From positions 1-64,000 of the forward strand of contig JBMNJI010000007.1 of assembly GCA_050951585.1 (NCBI GenBank): a DNA stretch of 64,000 nucleotides, written 5' to 3'. Source of the DNA: UBA3937 sp050951585 (GTDB lineage Bacteria > Bacillota > Peptococcia > DRI-13 > DTU073). The translations under genes and the position numbers were made by a program. Position 1 is the stretch's first letter, and every line of letters begins with the position of its first letter. Shown piece after piece: positions 26,432-36,451 of the stretch. Under the pieces are notes generated by a model. It searched no databases, was not told where the DNA came from, and was given only the letters and a program-made list of their open reading frames with translations.

Positions 26432-26615
26432 GCAAAATGTTACCTCAAGAACGACTTTATGACCATTGTTCAAAAAGAGCGAAGGAAGACGCAGCGGTGA
26501 GGGCGTCAACCCCAAGTGGGGAGGGGGGCCCCCACATCGTCATGCATCGCCCGAACCCAAGGATGAGTGAGCTCGATTCCTTTTAGTCATACGGAGTCTG
26601 GAGGTTACATTTTGC
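26432..26615. repeat. Structured repeat, copy B, with terminal inverted repeats
   Basis: GCAAAATGTTACCTC (26432-26446) and GAGGTTACATTTTGC (26601-26615) pair with one mismatch. The core includes AGCGGTGAGGGCGTCAA, then a CCCC/GGGG hairpin, GTGGGGAGG and CCCCCACAT, then CCCGAACCCAAGG and GAGTGAGCTCG. It aligns with copy A at 1563-1753. No protein frame lies inside. The core recalls the HEARO/IscB omega-RNA, from memory. The flanking 26241-26431 stretch is AT-rich and I see nothing else in it. Confidence 0.65.
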
Positions 26616-26637
26616 CGGAACGTTACAAAACGTTACT

Positions 26638-26682
26638 ATAAAAAAGCTACCGTCAGATCAAAATCTCTCCAACGGTAGCACT
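26638..26682 (-). terminator. Terminator of the aminotransferase gene
   Basis: On the minus strand GCTACCGTT pairs with ACGGTAGC across a 17-nt loop, followed by TTTTTT. Confidence 0.8.
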
Positions 26683-26740
26683 ATTGCTCTAAAATCTATT
26701 CTTTTTAGGTCTACCCCAACAATTGACATAGAGCCTTAAT

Positions 26741-27982
26741 TTACAAAGCGGCTTTAATCTTTTGGGCCATCCCCGGCACTTTAAAGGTAGGTACCGCACA
26801 CATCGCCAGTCTGATTCCCTTCTTTAAAGGTACGGTAAATAAATTTTCACTCATTAATTTGGCCGCTACCTGCTGAGGATTATCCACCGGAACCGAGATA
26901 AAAAATCCGCTGTGGTAAGGCATTAACTGTAACCCAACCTCCTTAGCCTCCTCCAGGAAAATACCGGCGCGCTGTCTTAATAAATCACGGAAAGCATTTC
27001 TCTCAGCCGTAATTCTTTCCCTCAACTGAGAATCCCGCGCCACATCAGCCAAGAGCCGCTGGGCACATCTTGTCCCGTTTGACCAGACCCCTCGATTCGA
27101 AAACGAGCTGACCCGCGAAAACTCCTCAATTACTTCAGAAGATGAACTCAGGGCAATCAGCGCTCCCGAACGAAGGCCATAAATCAAATATGATTTAGAC
27201 ATACTATAAGCGATGAGAACAAGGAGATTGTCCGGCAAACCTTCAAAGAGCCGCATAAATCCCCGCGTTTCTTCCACTGAACCCGCATAATCAAGATAGG
27301 CCATATCCAACAATAAGACAAGCTTCTTTTTTTCATCGGCGGCACAAGACTTAAAAAACTGCAGCAATTGTTGCCATTCCTCTGTAGTCACACTGTAACC
27401 GGTTGGATTATGCGCCGGCGTATTAAAAATAATCAACAGACTATCCTGTACCCGCAAAAGAGCTTCGGTCTTTTCCATTAACGCCGCCAGATTAAAACGG
27501 TATTCCCCGTCAAACATCTCATAGGTTTCTGTGCCGCGTAAATGTTCCCGGGCAATGGTGTGATAAGGTCCCCAGGCCCAATCAGGCACTAGGACCTTTT
27601 GCCCCTGTTCACAGTAGTTGAAAATGGCATGTCGAACCCCACCAGTACCCCCCGGCGTAGCAACCGCACGCGCATACGTATTTTGTGGTTGATATCCCTG
27701 AAATGTCTCGGCAATAGCTGCATCCAGGAAATCCGGCAAACCACTGATCGGAGCATAATTCATTAATTCTTCCGCCGGAAGATGCCGGAAATACTCCTCC
27801 ACTGCGGGAATCGTGGCGAATTGTTCCTCTTCCGTATAAATAGCCCCGATAGACGCATTAATTACTATATCACGACCGTATTTTTTGATGGCTGCATTCG
27901 CCTCTTTCAGAATCGAAAAAACTGCATCCGGCTCAGCACCCTTACCGATGGCATGACTAGCAGCAAGTGACTCAATGGTCAT
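26741..27982 (-). CDS. PLP-dependent aminotransferase, class I/II
   Basis: The 413-residue fold-type I enzyme has the PLP lysine in AYSMSKSYLIYGLRSG, the substrate-binding NTPAHNPTG motif and DMAYLDYAG. Aromatic or aspartate-type amino donors are likely, in keeping with the AspC/TyrB-like layout and NRGVWSNG before the C-terminal domain. The exact amino acid cannot be read from sequence. It has its own terminator downstream. Confidence 0.9.
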   Translation of the reverse strand: MTIESLAASHAIGKGAEPDAVFSILKEANAAIKKYGRDIVINASIGAIYTEEEQFATIPAVEEYFRHLPAEELMNYAPISGLPDFLDAAIAETFQGYQPQNTYARAVATPGGTGGVRHAIFNYCEQGQKVLVPDWAWGPYHTIAREHLRGTETYEMFDGEYRFNLAALMEKTEALLRVQDSLLIIFNTPAHNPTGYSVTTEEWQQLLQFFKSCAADEKKKLVLLLDMAYLDYAGSVEETRGFMRLFEGLPDNLLVLIAYSMSKSYLIYGLRSGALIALSSSSEVIEEFSRVSSFSNRGVWSNGTRCAQRLLADVARDSQLRERITAERNAFRDLLRQRAGIFLEEAKEVGLQLMPYHSGFFISVPVDNPQQVAAKLMSENLFTVPLKKGIRLAMCAVPTFKVPGMAQKIKAAL

Positions 27983-28051
27983 ATCCGCATTCCCCCTTCG
28001 TAAATAAGACTATTCTACCACAATTCCCGTGAAGAGGATAGACCAATCTTG

Positions 28052-28414
28052 CTATTTGATTTCCCGTTTTTCTTCCTTCTTGGCCGTAAATTTGTTTAAA
28101 ATATCCGGTACCATCTCTAAAACCTTTTCCAAAGAATCGCGATTTTTCAAAGGCAGAACCGATACTTCGCCACCTTTAATGACCATCATCGCATTAGGGG
28201 TAATTTTGGCCCCGGCCCCGACTCCTCCCCCTGAGCCGTCACAACCTTTACCGTCCTTGCTGGCGCTGCCACCCGAACCCAGGCCAAAGGTAATCTCGAT
28301 AATCGGAATAAGCGTGACATCTCCTACCGAAATCGGATTGCCTACTACTGTTTCCGTACGCAAAAAGTTCTCCAGTTTGTCAAACATTGATTGTATTTTT
28401 TCATTAAAATCCAA
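28052..28414 (-). CDS. ytfJ: Sporulation protein of the YtfJ/GerW family
   Basis: The 120-residue protein has the GerW hallmarks: the Gly/Ser-rich block GFGLGSGGSAS and GSGGGVGAGAKITP, followed by AMMVIKGGEVSVLPL. In Bacillus subtilis the family is spore-located and needed for germination through GerK-type receptors. It overlaps the DUF2953 gene by 11 bp, the same ytfI-ytfJ arrangement as in Bacillus. A basic KEEKREIK tail is specific to this protein. Confidence 0.92.
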   Translation of the reverse strand: MDFNEKIQSMFDKLENFLRTETVVGNPISVGDVTLIPIIEITFGLGSGGSASKDGKGCDGSGGGVGAGAKITPNAMMVIKGGEVSVLPLKNRDSLEKVLEMVPDILNKFTAKKEEKREIK

Positions 28415-29111
28415 CAGAAATCCCTCCCCTTTCCTTTTTCAGAAACTGCCACAAAACCGGTCTTAATGGCTTCGTAAAGAGTGCTTTTAAGAAATAATAG
28501 ACTAAAACCACTAATAATGAACGCCCTTCTATGTAAATATTACCACAAAACCCTGACTGAGAGAAATCAGGATACATTTCTACTTCAGGCAGGTGAAGCA
28601 TCGCAATGAACGCCGCCGCCATTCCCGTATAATAAGGGTCTTCAAAGCCGAATTGGCCATGCAAACGCAGGGTGCGCGGACGTAGCTTGCGCCATAACTT
28701 CCCGGCCAAATTACAGAGTGCACCCACTACCGCCCGGTCCCGGCAACAGCTCCATACCTGTCTAAGCTGTCTCAGCCGACTCCCTTTCCGCTCCGACTTA
28801 ACCTTCGCCTGCTTTTGCTTCTTATTGTCTTGCTTCTGGGTACCCTGCTTCTTTTCGTCCTGTTTCTTGGGTCCGGTGTGCTCCCCGGCCTCTTTCCCTG
28901 TAATTTCCCGGCGCACCGTAAAAGGCCACACCGTGAACATGATCAATCCTCTGAATTCTCCCTCGTATTCACCCTCGACAAGGTACCGGCACGGTACAAA
29001 CAGGATATATAAAAGAAGTAACAGAAAAACACCAACTGCCCATAAGAAAGCCCAGCACAGACCCCATAATATACTAACCATCGGCGACGTCCTTCCTATC
29101 CTCTTTGGCAA
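28404..29111 (-). CDS. DUF2953 protein, YtfI-like
   Basis: The 235-residue protein has one N-terminal membrane helix (about 9-36), then a cytoplasmic or membrane-associated part with a Lys/Gln-rich spacer (about 80-115). The C-terminal part has LHGQFGFEDPYYTGMAAA, typical of DUF2953 proteins encoded beside ytfJ. Its function is unknown; linkage suggests a sporulation role. Confidence 0.82.
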   Translation of the reverse strand: MPKRIGRTSPMVSILWGLCWAFLWAVGVFLLLLLYILFVPCRYLVEGEYEGEFRGLIMFTVWPFTVRREITGKEAGEHTGPKKQDEKKQGTQKQDNKKQKQAKVKSERKGSRLRQLRQVWSCCRDRAVVGALCNLAGKLWRKLRPRTLRLHGQFGFEDPYYTGMAAAFIAMLHLPEVEMYPDFSQSGFCGNIYIEGRSLLVVLVYYFLKALFTKPLRPVLWQFLKKERGGISVGF

Positions 29112-29216
29112 ATTACTTACTGTTCTAACATCATATTTACTCCTAAGAATATAATAACAGGAATTCTAAAAAAATAGTATTGAAAAAAATAAATCAACAA
29201 GTGGAGGGCCATTACT

Positions 29217-29891
29217 GTGATCGTTTTCTTTCGCACCCTGATTTTATTCTCGCTTGTTGTAGTGGTCATGCGGATTATGGGTAAGCGCCAAATTGGCGAA
29301 TTACAGCCTTTTGAGCTGGTGGTCGCCATTATGATTTCCGAGTTGGCCGCCGTTCCGATGGCCGATATCGAAATTCCGCTTCTTGACGGAATTATTCCCA
29401 TCCTGACTCTCCTTTTCGCGCAGGTATTTCTGGCCTATCTCTCTTTAATCAGTAATAAAGCCCGAACCATTATCTGTGGCCGCCCCAGCATCCTCATTGA
29501 GAAAGGGACAATTATTGAAAGCGAATTACGTCGCCTCCGCATCAATATTAACGACCTCTTGGAACAACTGCGGGTGAAAAATTATGCCAATATCCGGGAT
29601 GTGGATTATGCCATTCTGGAAACGAATGGTCAAATGAGCATTATCCCCAAAGGGGCCAGCCAAACCATCAACAGGAAAGATTTAGGGCTAAGTGCATCCG
29701 ATCCCGGTTTACCTCTCACGATTATCATTGACGGGATGGTGGTCAAACATAATTTACAGCTCTTTAAACTGACGGAAAAAGAACTGCTGGAAAAACTGAA
29801 AGAACAAGGAGTAGCCAGTCTGCAACAAATCTTTTTTGCCAGTATCGATACAACAGGCACCATCACCTGGCAGAAAAAGGAGGGCTTTTAG
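29217..29891 (+). CDS. DUF421 membrane protein (YetF/YrbG-like)
   Basis: The 224-residue protein has three N-terminal membrane helices with the family motif MRIMGKRQIGELQPFELVV. The cytoplasmic domain has IICGRPSILIEKG and RRLRININDLLEQLR, then DVDYAILETNGQMSI. Members are spore- or envelope-related in Bacillus, but their activity is unknown. The start is GTG, 9 nt after GGAGG. The DUF4363 gene follows 3 bp later, forming a common two-gene unit. Confidence 0.92.
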   Translation: MIVFFRTLILFSLVVVVMRIMGKRQIGELQPFELVVAIMISELAAVPMADIEIPLLDGIIPILTLLFAQVFLAYLSLISNKARTIICGRPSILIEKGTIIESELRRLRININDLLEQLRVKNYANIRDVDYAILETNGQMSIIPKGASQTINRKDLGLSASDPGLPLTIIIDGMVVKHNLQLFKLTEKELLEKLKEQGVASLQQIFFASIDTTGTITWQKKEGF

Positions 29892-29894
29892 AAA

Positions 29895-30293
29895 ATGGCT
29901 TACCTGAAAAAATTTCTCGTTCCGGTCTTCCTGTTTTTATTGCTCTTCTTCATTATTGCTCTGGGCTGGTTTACGAATAAAATTCTTGCCAACAGCGCGG
30001 CGATACTTCTGGATAGAACCAAGCAAGTGGAAATACTGCTGAAAAATAATCAATGGTCGGCTGCCGAAATTTCGTTTCAACAAACTGAAAAAAAATGGGC
30101 CCGTATTAGTAAATACTGGCCCTTGCTGATTCATCATCAGGAGATGGATCGGATCGAAGAATGTGTTTCCAGAATAAAAAGTTTTCTACAGCATCAGGAC
30201 AGGAGCAACGCCTTGGCGGAGCTCTATCTCCTCACTAACTACATTCAGCATATCCCGCAAAATAAAGCGCTTAACCTGCAGAATATTTTTTAG
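29895..30293 (+). CDS. DUF4363 protein
   Basis: The 132-residue protein has one N-terminal membrane helix (LVPVFLFLLLFFIIALGWF) and a helical extracellular part with WSAAEISFQQTEKKWARISKYWPLLI, split here as adjoining pieces. HHQEMDRIEECVSRI fits the family. It is usually encoded next to a DUF421 gene, as here. Function unknown. Confidence 0.87.
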   Translation: MAYLKKFLVPVFLFLLLFFIIALGWFTNKILANSAAILLDRTKQVEILLKNNQWSAAEISFQQTEKKWARISKYWPLLIHHQEMDRIEECVSRIKSFLQHQDRSNALAELYLLTNYIQHIPQNKALNLQNIF

Positions 30294-30320
30294 CGCTGCC
30301 CGTTTATTTTAGTCTTCTCA

Positions 30321-31148
30321 TCACAGGGAATCATCTTGTTTCTTTTTGATCACTACGGTCACCACGCAAATGACAATCACCAGCAAAAACGTAAACCAGT
30401 TCTTTTTGAGGAAAATAATCCCCAAATTCTGTTTTTTGCCCGCTTTTTTGCCGTCGTTGTTTGCCTCTCCACCGGCTCCATCCTGTCCTGCCTGGGAATT
30501 GTCGGATGGATAAAAATAACTGTCCATACCATCCATCATCTCTTTAATTGACAGAGGGCGCTCAGCATCACCGGACGATTCCGGCAGCCCGTCTTCTTCG
30601 CTGTCCCCGGTTTGCTGATTCTGCTCCTCTTCCTCATCCTCTCCCGCCGTATTTTGTTCTACTCTGCCCTGGGCGGTTTTTCCCGCATTAGAATCCCTGT
30701 CCGGGTTATCTGCGTTTGTCTTGATCGGTGTCCCTATTTTATCATAGTCTTCCGCTTCATCGTCTGACGATCTATCTCTGACCCTAATCCCGTAAGCAAC
30801 ACCTTTATCCTTTTCAATGACCACCTTTTGCTGAAATTCGACCAGATAATCACTGGTCGGCACCCCGACGAGTTCCACATATTCAATGACATAACTCCCC
30901 ACAGGCAGCTTCACGATATTCTCAAACTGTTCTTCCGGATGGAGCATAACCTGTGTTGTTGTCCCATCCTCTTGCAGTAAACCAATCACGATGTCGTTTT
31001 CTACCCAGTCGGGAATAGTCGCCTTTAACTCAAGATACCCTTTCCCGGCTTTTTGTCCCTTTTCCGGTGCGGCAAATACCGGTAATGTTACCCAGAAGAT
31101 TAGAATGAAGATCATACCCATAAGATATTGCGCTTTTGTCAACTTCAT
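30321..31148 (-). CDS. Secreted membrane-anchored protein of the T4SS module
   Basis: The 275-residue protein has a signal peptide (MGMIFILIFWVTLPVFA), a beta-rich exported domain (about 35-125) and a long Asp/Glu/Gln-rich spacer. A C-terminal membrane helix (FTFLLVIVICVVTVV) ends in a basic tail. Its position as last gene of the conjugation-like operon and its layout resemble the accessory anchored proteins of clostridial conjugative elements. I do not recognise the exported domain. Confidence 0.75.
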   Translation of the reverse strand: MKLTKAQYLMGMIFILIFWVTLPVFAAPEKGQKAGKGYLELKATIPDWVENDIVIGLLQEDGTTTQVMLHPEEQFENIVKLPVGSYVIEYVELVGVPTSDYLVEFQQKVVIEKDKGVAYGIRVRDRSSDDEAEDYDKIGTPIKTNADNPDRDSNAGKTAQGRVEQNTAGEDEEEEQNQQTGDSEEDGLPESSGDAERPLSIKEMMDGMDSYFYPSDNSQAGQDGAGGEANNDGKKAGKKQNLGIIFLKKNWFTFLLVIVICVVTVVIKKKQDDSL

Positions 31149-31178
31149 CTTTTCTTCCCCCCTCCTGTAACACGATTT

Positions 31179-34013
31179 TTAAGCAGCGGGATCAAGCCCG
31201 TACTGCTCATTGATATCCACATTGATTAAACGATTATACCAATCGTATTGCCACTGCTCAGTCAGGTATTGATTTAAAATGCTTTCTACCGGCAGTGTAT
31301 GTACATATACATTCAAAACACTATGCACATAAGTTGAACCGTCGTCGCGGTGGTGTACATGAGAGCTTGTTGTGTATGTGATATAGTTCAGTCTGCCATA
31401 AATCTCCTCTACTAATTGCTGCTCTTCCTCCGAATAATCAATATCCTGTTCCCTGATCACCGTTACTAAGGCCAAAATGTGTTGCCAATTAGTATCTATC
31501 CCGTTCCCATCCAAATAATGAATGTAAATGTGATCATAATTTAAATCTCTGTACTCATCAATTGATTGTCTGAATTCGTAATCTAAAGTGCCAATCAGCT
31601 CCCGATAATTGACGACCGTGTCTTCATCCGTCATGAAATAGCTGGAAACTAAAGCAGTAAACACCATGCAGATCACCAGTATTACAACCAGAATTATAAC
31701 CGCAATCAGTATCCAAAAAAGAGGCTTCGCAGTAAGTGCACCGATCGCTTTAGCGACCAGGATTTTTACCGCAGCGGCCAGCTTACCGACAGATAAAAAA
31801 GCTTTTCTGGGAAGGCTTTTCAACAGAGCGCCCAAAGCCCTGGCAGAACGACCCGAATACCGTACTAGTGTTCTCGCCTGCCTGCCGGCATATTTGGCCG
31901 AACCAACCGGATCGGTTACTAATGCTCTGCCCGCAGCAAAGCCGCCGCGCACCAAAGGCACCCCTACCTGATTGTAGAGCATTTTTCCGGTTCTAACTGC
32001 TTCCTTCGTTCCTTGATAACCTAACCGTACCCCTTCTTTGCTTAATTTGTACAACCCTTTGGCATTGGAATAATGAACTCTCAGCCATGCGCGCTTTAAA
32101 GTCAAAATGGGCAACACTGCTGACCATGCTATCAGAGAGCCCGTCGCCGCCAAGAGAATCAAGGACCGTATTTTTGACACTACCTACCGTGTAATAGCCA
32201 AACTTTCCTCCATATTTTAATCCCTGGGCCACCGTAAACTTATTGATCCCTATTTTAAAATGTCGGTGAAAATGAAAGGTTCTGCCTCGAATCTTAAAAA
32301 CTTTCTCAAGATCAAACTCACGGTGCCCGCCAAGCTCTTTGTTAAAAATCTCGCCAACATTATGTACTTGACCTTTTATTCTAAATTCTTTTCCGGCAAA
32401 GGCATCCCATTTCTTGAGAATATATTCTTCCTTCGGCAGATCCCAATGCTGATTTGCATTTTTAAAATTATCATAGAATATTTGCTTGTAGGCATTTTTT
32501 CGGTTGATAAATTCCCTGAACCCTTTTGCCCCGACATCATCAGGATCTTCATCCAGATGGGCAAACATCTTATCGCGTAAATAAAAGAAAGTGAACGCGC
32601 CTGCTTTAATAGCATATCTTGCCCCTCTGGGTCCCCATCTTCTGAGCTTTTTATAGGTGGATTCGTTACGTCGCCAGTACTGAACACTTTCAAGGGGAAT
32701 ATAGGTGGTTTCCGGAATTTTAGCATTATCAGGAATCTTTATCGGCTGTGGCTTGGGTTTATAAGTCTTTACATGGGTGCCTTCTTTTTTTTCTTGTTCT
32801 TCCCACTGCTTTTTTTGCTCTTCATATTGCCGCTGCGGTTTTTTAAGATACTCATCGATGCTTTCCTGGGTTATTTCTTCATGAGTTCTGCCCGGTTGAT
32901 ACTTTGGTACCTTTGTGGAAAACAGTTTCCTTTTTTTCAGCCGTTTTTTCTCTTTTTCTTTTTCTTGTCGTTTAAGCTCGCGGTGCTTGATCGCAATTTT
33001 CTCAGCACTATGAGTATTCTCATGTTCTTCCGTATGACGTTTTGTTGGCTCATAGGATTTATTTATTCTCATGTTCTTTTTTTAATTTCTCCCCATGACG
33101 TTTTGTTGGCTCATAGGATTTATTACTGTCCCGTTTATGGTCCTCTTCATTATAAATAGGCGTTTCTTTCTTGAGATAGGGTTTAGGACTAAAACGTTGC
33201 TTGAGCTTTTCTAGCTGCGCGCGTCTTTGATCCCCGGCATTTTTTGTGTTCTTCAACAATACCATGTCTTTTCTCTAATTCTCTTTTATCCCGATTAAAA
33301 TGTTCCTCGGAATAATGACCCACTGAAGCGGAAGATTTAACGGCGAAAAGGACTTTTTACTAGTACTCGTTAAGCTCCTCTATCCTTATAAATAGGCGTT
33401 TCTTTCTTGAGATAGGGTTTAGGACTAAAACGTTGCTTGAGCTTTTCTACTGCGCGCGTCTTTATCCCCGATTTTTTGTGTTCTTCAACAATACCATGTC
33501 TTTTCTCTAATTCTCTTTTATCCCGATTAAAATGTTCCTCGGAATAATGACCCACTGAAGCGGAAGATTTAACGCGAAAAGGGCTTTTTATAGTGCTTTT
33601 AACTTTATTTTTTAGACCTGTACCGCTGGGTTTATGAGCATCGGCACCAAACATTTTTTGCCGCTTCTGTTCATCCCGGCGATGCTTTTCAATGAGCTCT
33701 GCCTGTTGCTGACGCCAAACCTTTTCCGTTACCGGTTTTTTAATGAACTTTGCTCTGGCCGTGTCTGATCTACTTTCGTATATAATTTTCTGGCCGTATT
33801 GCGGGGTTTTTCCTCCGGTCTGCCGGATTCCATATGATGGCGCTCAAGCTGCTTCCTTTCCTCTTCATAGAAATCTTCCGGTAAATAAGGCTTCCCCGTA
33901 TAATCCTTAATCGTTCTGTTACTGGAGAGAAATCTCTTCATATGTTGCAGTCTTTCTTTCGTCCGCTTCTTGGCCTCATCCTCCCCGGGTACATGAAATT
34001 TCATCCTTCTCAC
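31179..34013 (-). pseudogene. Frameshifted T4SS membrane/surface protein
   Basis: Five overlapping fragments in different frames (34013-33729, 33654-33370, 33265-33059, 33072-31993, 32180-31179) read together as one long gene. The N-terminal part is highly charged, with repeats such as KPYLKKETPIY and NKSYEPTKRH; the C-terminal part has one membrane helix (FWILIAVIILVVILV) and an exported domain with NWQHILALVTVIREQDIDYSEEE in adjoining pieces. The latter resembles the region before the peptidoglycan hydrolase domain of Tn916-like and CD1104-type proteins, but no hydrolase domain follows. Breaks fall near 33775, 33370, 33063 and 32090. Either it is decayed or the assembly has indels. Confidence 0.65.
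33143..33597. repeat. Tandem duplication inside the surface-protein gene
   Basis: A segment of about 222 bp occurs twice head to tail (about 33143-33367 and 33376-33597). The copies are almost identical but copy 1 has several 1-2 base insertions (for example CTAGCTGC versus CTACTGC, and AACGGCG versus AACGCG). A smaller repeat of about 30 bp encoding NKSYEPTKRH lies at 33034-33063 and 33098-33122. Confidence 0.85.
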
Positions 34014-34040
34014 CCCACTTACCGCTTCATACGGCAGCTA

Positions 34041-36383
34041 TTAACGCATTAAACGCCTCCTGCTGATGACCTGCTTTTCTCTTTTTGTAATCTGCGAAAC
34101 TTCTTCCACCTTGGTCGTCATCATGCGATACAGCTTGGTCTCTTGTGGGAACTTATCCACAAAGGGAATAATACTATTCCCGGAAAAAAGCAACCCTTGT
34201 CCGGGATCGGAGTTCGTGACATAAGATAGCTGAGTAGAGGAAATATTTAATAATTTAGCCAGCTCCGCCCGGTCGGAGGGGGCCTGATTGAGCATCATAA
34301 TAAAATCACTATTGGACAACATCCGCCGCGCCAACTCCGACTTCAACAAGTCTTCCACGTTTTGCGTAATGCCGGTGGGGATAGCGCCCCATTTTCTCGC
34401 CCTTTTATACAGCTCAAAGAGGAAGTTGGCGGAGTATTCATTGGCAAAGAGCAGATAGATTTCATCCATGTAGATCCAGGTTCTTTTCCCTTTGTTCCGG
34501 TTTACCGTAATTCTATTCCAAACAGCGTCCAGCACAATTAACATCCCCAGGGTTTTTAACTGTTTCCCCAGATCTTTAATATCATAGCAAACCAGCCGGT
34601 TATGAATGTCGATGTTCGTTTTATTGGAGAACACCGATAAGTTACCGGTAATATATAATTCCAGCGAGGTGGCCAGATTCTCCGCTTCGGGTTCCTTCTG
34701 TCTGATGAGAATCTCATAGAATTCTTTTAAGGTCGGAATTTTATCCGGGTCAAAATCCTGCATGTATTCACGGTAAGTAATCTTTAAACAACGGTCGATG
34801 ATTGATTTTTCTTTCGCCGTTAGACCATCTCTCCCGCCAATGATTACCTCACAGAGGGAAAGAATAAAGTCTGATTTCAACAATAAGGGATCATCATCAT
34901 CCGAGTAGTCAATACTCATATCTAAAGGATTGATGTAGTTTTTCGAGCCGGCCGAAATATAAATAACCTCACCCTGGAAATTCTGCACCAGACGAGTGTA
35001 TTCTCTTTCCGGATCAATGATTATTACATCATCACCGGCATTCAGCAGAACATTGACCATTTCCCTCTTCGCGCTAAAAGATTTACCGCTACCCGGTGAC
35101 CCTAAAATAAAGCCGTTGGCATTCTTCAAGCTTTTCCGGTTGAACATGATCAGATTGCGGGATACGGCATTTAACCCGTAATACATTCCATCCGGTTGTA
35201 CTAATTCCTGGGAAGTAAAAGGAATAAAAATAGCTGTGCTCTCTGTTGTTAAGCAACGATCTACTTTCAAAGAATTAATTCCTAAAGGCAGAACCGAATT
35301 AAGCCCTTCCTCCTGTTGGTAATTAAGTACCCCCACCTGGCAAAGGTATTTTCTGGCCACAGAATTAATTAACTCGGTATCCCTGTCCAGATCCTCTTTG
35401 CTATCGGCCAGATGAACCATAATAATATTGGTGAGATAGAGCTTTTGGTTCTTGTTGACAATCTCATCTAACAGCGCCTGTGCTTCCTCCAGGCTGTTCC
35501 GTAGTTCAAAGGGAATAAACGCCTCTAAATAACCGCCCCGCAAACTACGTTTCTGGTAATCAATCTTATTCGCTTCCATCCCGGTAATCTGCCGTTTGAC
35601 CATTTTTAAAGCGATATGGGGTTCAATCGGTTTCACGTTGATGGTTAATAACAAATTTAAACTAAAATCAGTCAGTTCACTTAAGAACATATCATTAATA
35701 AAAGTCGGCAGATCCCTGACAAAGATCGCCCTGGCATATTTATCGCCAATAATCATGTGGTCACGTTTGAATTCAAAGCTGTCAGGAGCAATCAAATCCT
35801 TCGTCATCAGCCCTTTTCTTTTATGTACCGACGGTCTGTATTCGAATTCACCCTCATGGCCATTACGGTAAATATCATGTAAGATTTCCAAACGCTCCTG
35901 TGCCGATAAGACCTTGCCGTAACTGCCGAGCCTTCTGATAAGCCCTAAGACCTCAATTTCCAGCCTGTTAAAAATACTCTTGGCTTCGTCAATCGAACCA
36001 CACTTCACCGTAATCGTGATATATTTTTCTTTCTGAATATCATTTTTTCCGGCACTAATCTGGTGCTTGAGCATTTCATTATATTCCTGCCGGAATTCAT
36101 CCAAAAAGTCGCCTTTTTCCTTTAAGAGGATCTGCTGTTCAAAGGTTTCTCTGTTAATGGATTTATTAATTATCGTAATTTGTAAGGTGATTTGGGAATT
36201 GAAATAATTTAAAAATTCACAGTACTTGACAAAAATATCCTCTTTGTCATCCTGCCTCGCAATCTGATAATTGATATCATAAAATTTTACTGCTTTCGAA
36301 TAAGAACCCTTCCCTATTTCAAAAATCCCATCCTCATAAACCTTACGATAAGGTATTGTCTGTTGGGATGTTTTGATCAACAC
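34041..36383 (-). CDS. VirB4-family conjugation ATPase (possible N-terminal frameshift)
   Basis: Powers pilus assembly or transfer at the inner membrane. Walker A is GSPGSGKSFSAK near 426; Walker B is WIYMDEIYLLF near 632, both of the TraC/VirB4 type. YEDGIF near the N-terminus and MYYGLNAVSRNLIMF before the P-loop are typical of clostridial members. The visible start, GTG 36383, sits on its own ribosome site. Removing one A from the AAAAAA run just upstream joins an open frame from ATG 36405 (MEQPEK), so the true start is probably there or further upstream. It follows prgI. Confidence 0.92.
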   Translation of the reverse strand: MLIKTSQQTIPYRKVYEDGIFEIGKGSYSKAVKFYDINYQIARQDDKEDIFVKYCEFLNYFNSQITLQITIINKSINRETFEQQILLKEKGDFLDEFRQEYNEMLKHQISAGKNDIQKEKYITITVKCGSIDEAKSIFNRLEIEVLGLIRRLGSYGKVLSAQERLEILHDIYRNGHEGEFEYRPSVHKRKGLMTKDLIAPDSFEFKRDHMIIGDKYARAIFVRDLPTFINDMFLSELTDFSLNLLLTINVKPIEPHIALKMVKRQITGMEANKIDYQKRSLRGGYLEAFIPFELRNSLEEAQALLDEIVNKNQKLYLTNIIMVHLADSKEDLDRDTELINSVARKYLCQVGVLNYQQEEGLNSVLPLGINSLKVDRCLTTESTAIFIPFTSQELVQPDGMYYGLNAVSRNLIMFNRKSLKNANGFILGSPGSGKSFSAKREMVNVLLNAGDDVIIIDPEREYTRLVQNFQGEVIYISAGSKNYINPLDMSIDYSDDDDPLLLKSDFILSLCEVIIGGRDGLTAKEKSIIDRCLKITYREYMQDFDPDKIPTLKEFYEILIRQKEPEAENLATSLELYITGNLSVFSNKTNIDIHNRLVCYDIKDLGKQLKTLGMLIVLDAVWNRITVNRNKGKRTWIYMDEIYLLFANEYSANFLFELYKRARKWGAIPTGITQNVEDLLKSELARRMLSNSDFIMMLNQAPSDRAELAKLLNISSTQLSYVTNSDPGQGLLFSGNSIIPFVDKFPQETKLYRMMTTKVEEVSQITKREKQVISRRRLMR

Positions 36384-36451
36384 TCCTTTTTTCCGGTTGC
36401 TCCATGGTATGTTCCTGTTGCGGATTCTTCTTCTTCTTTCCTAAAAAACTT

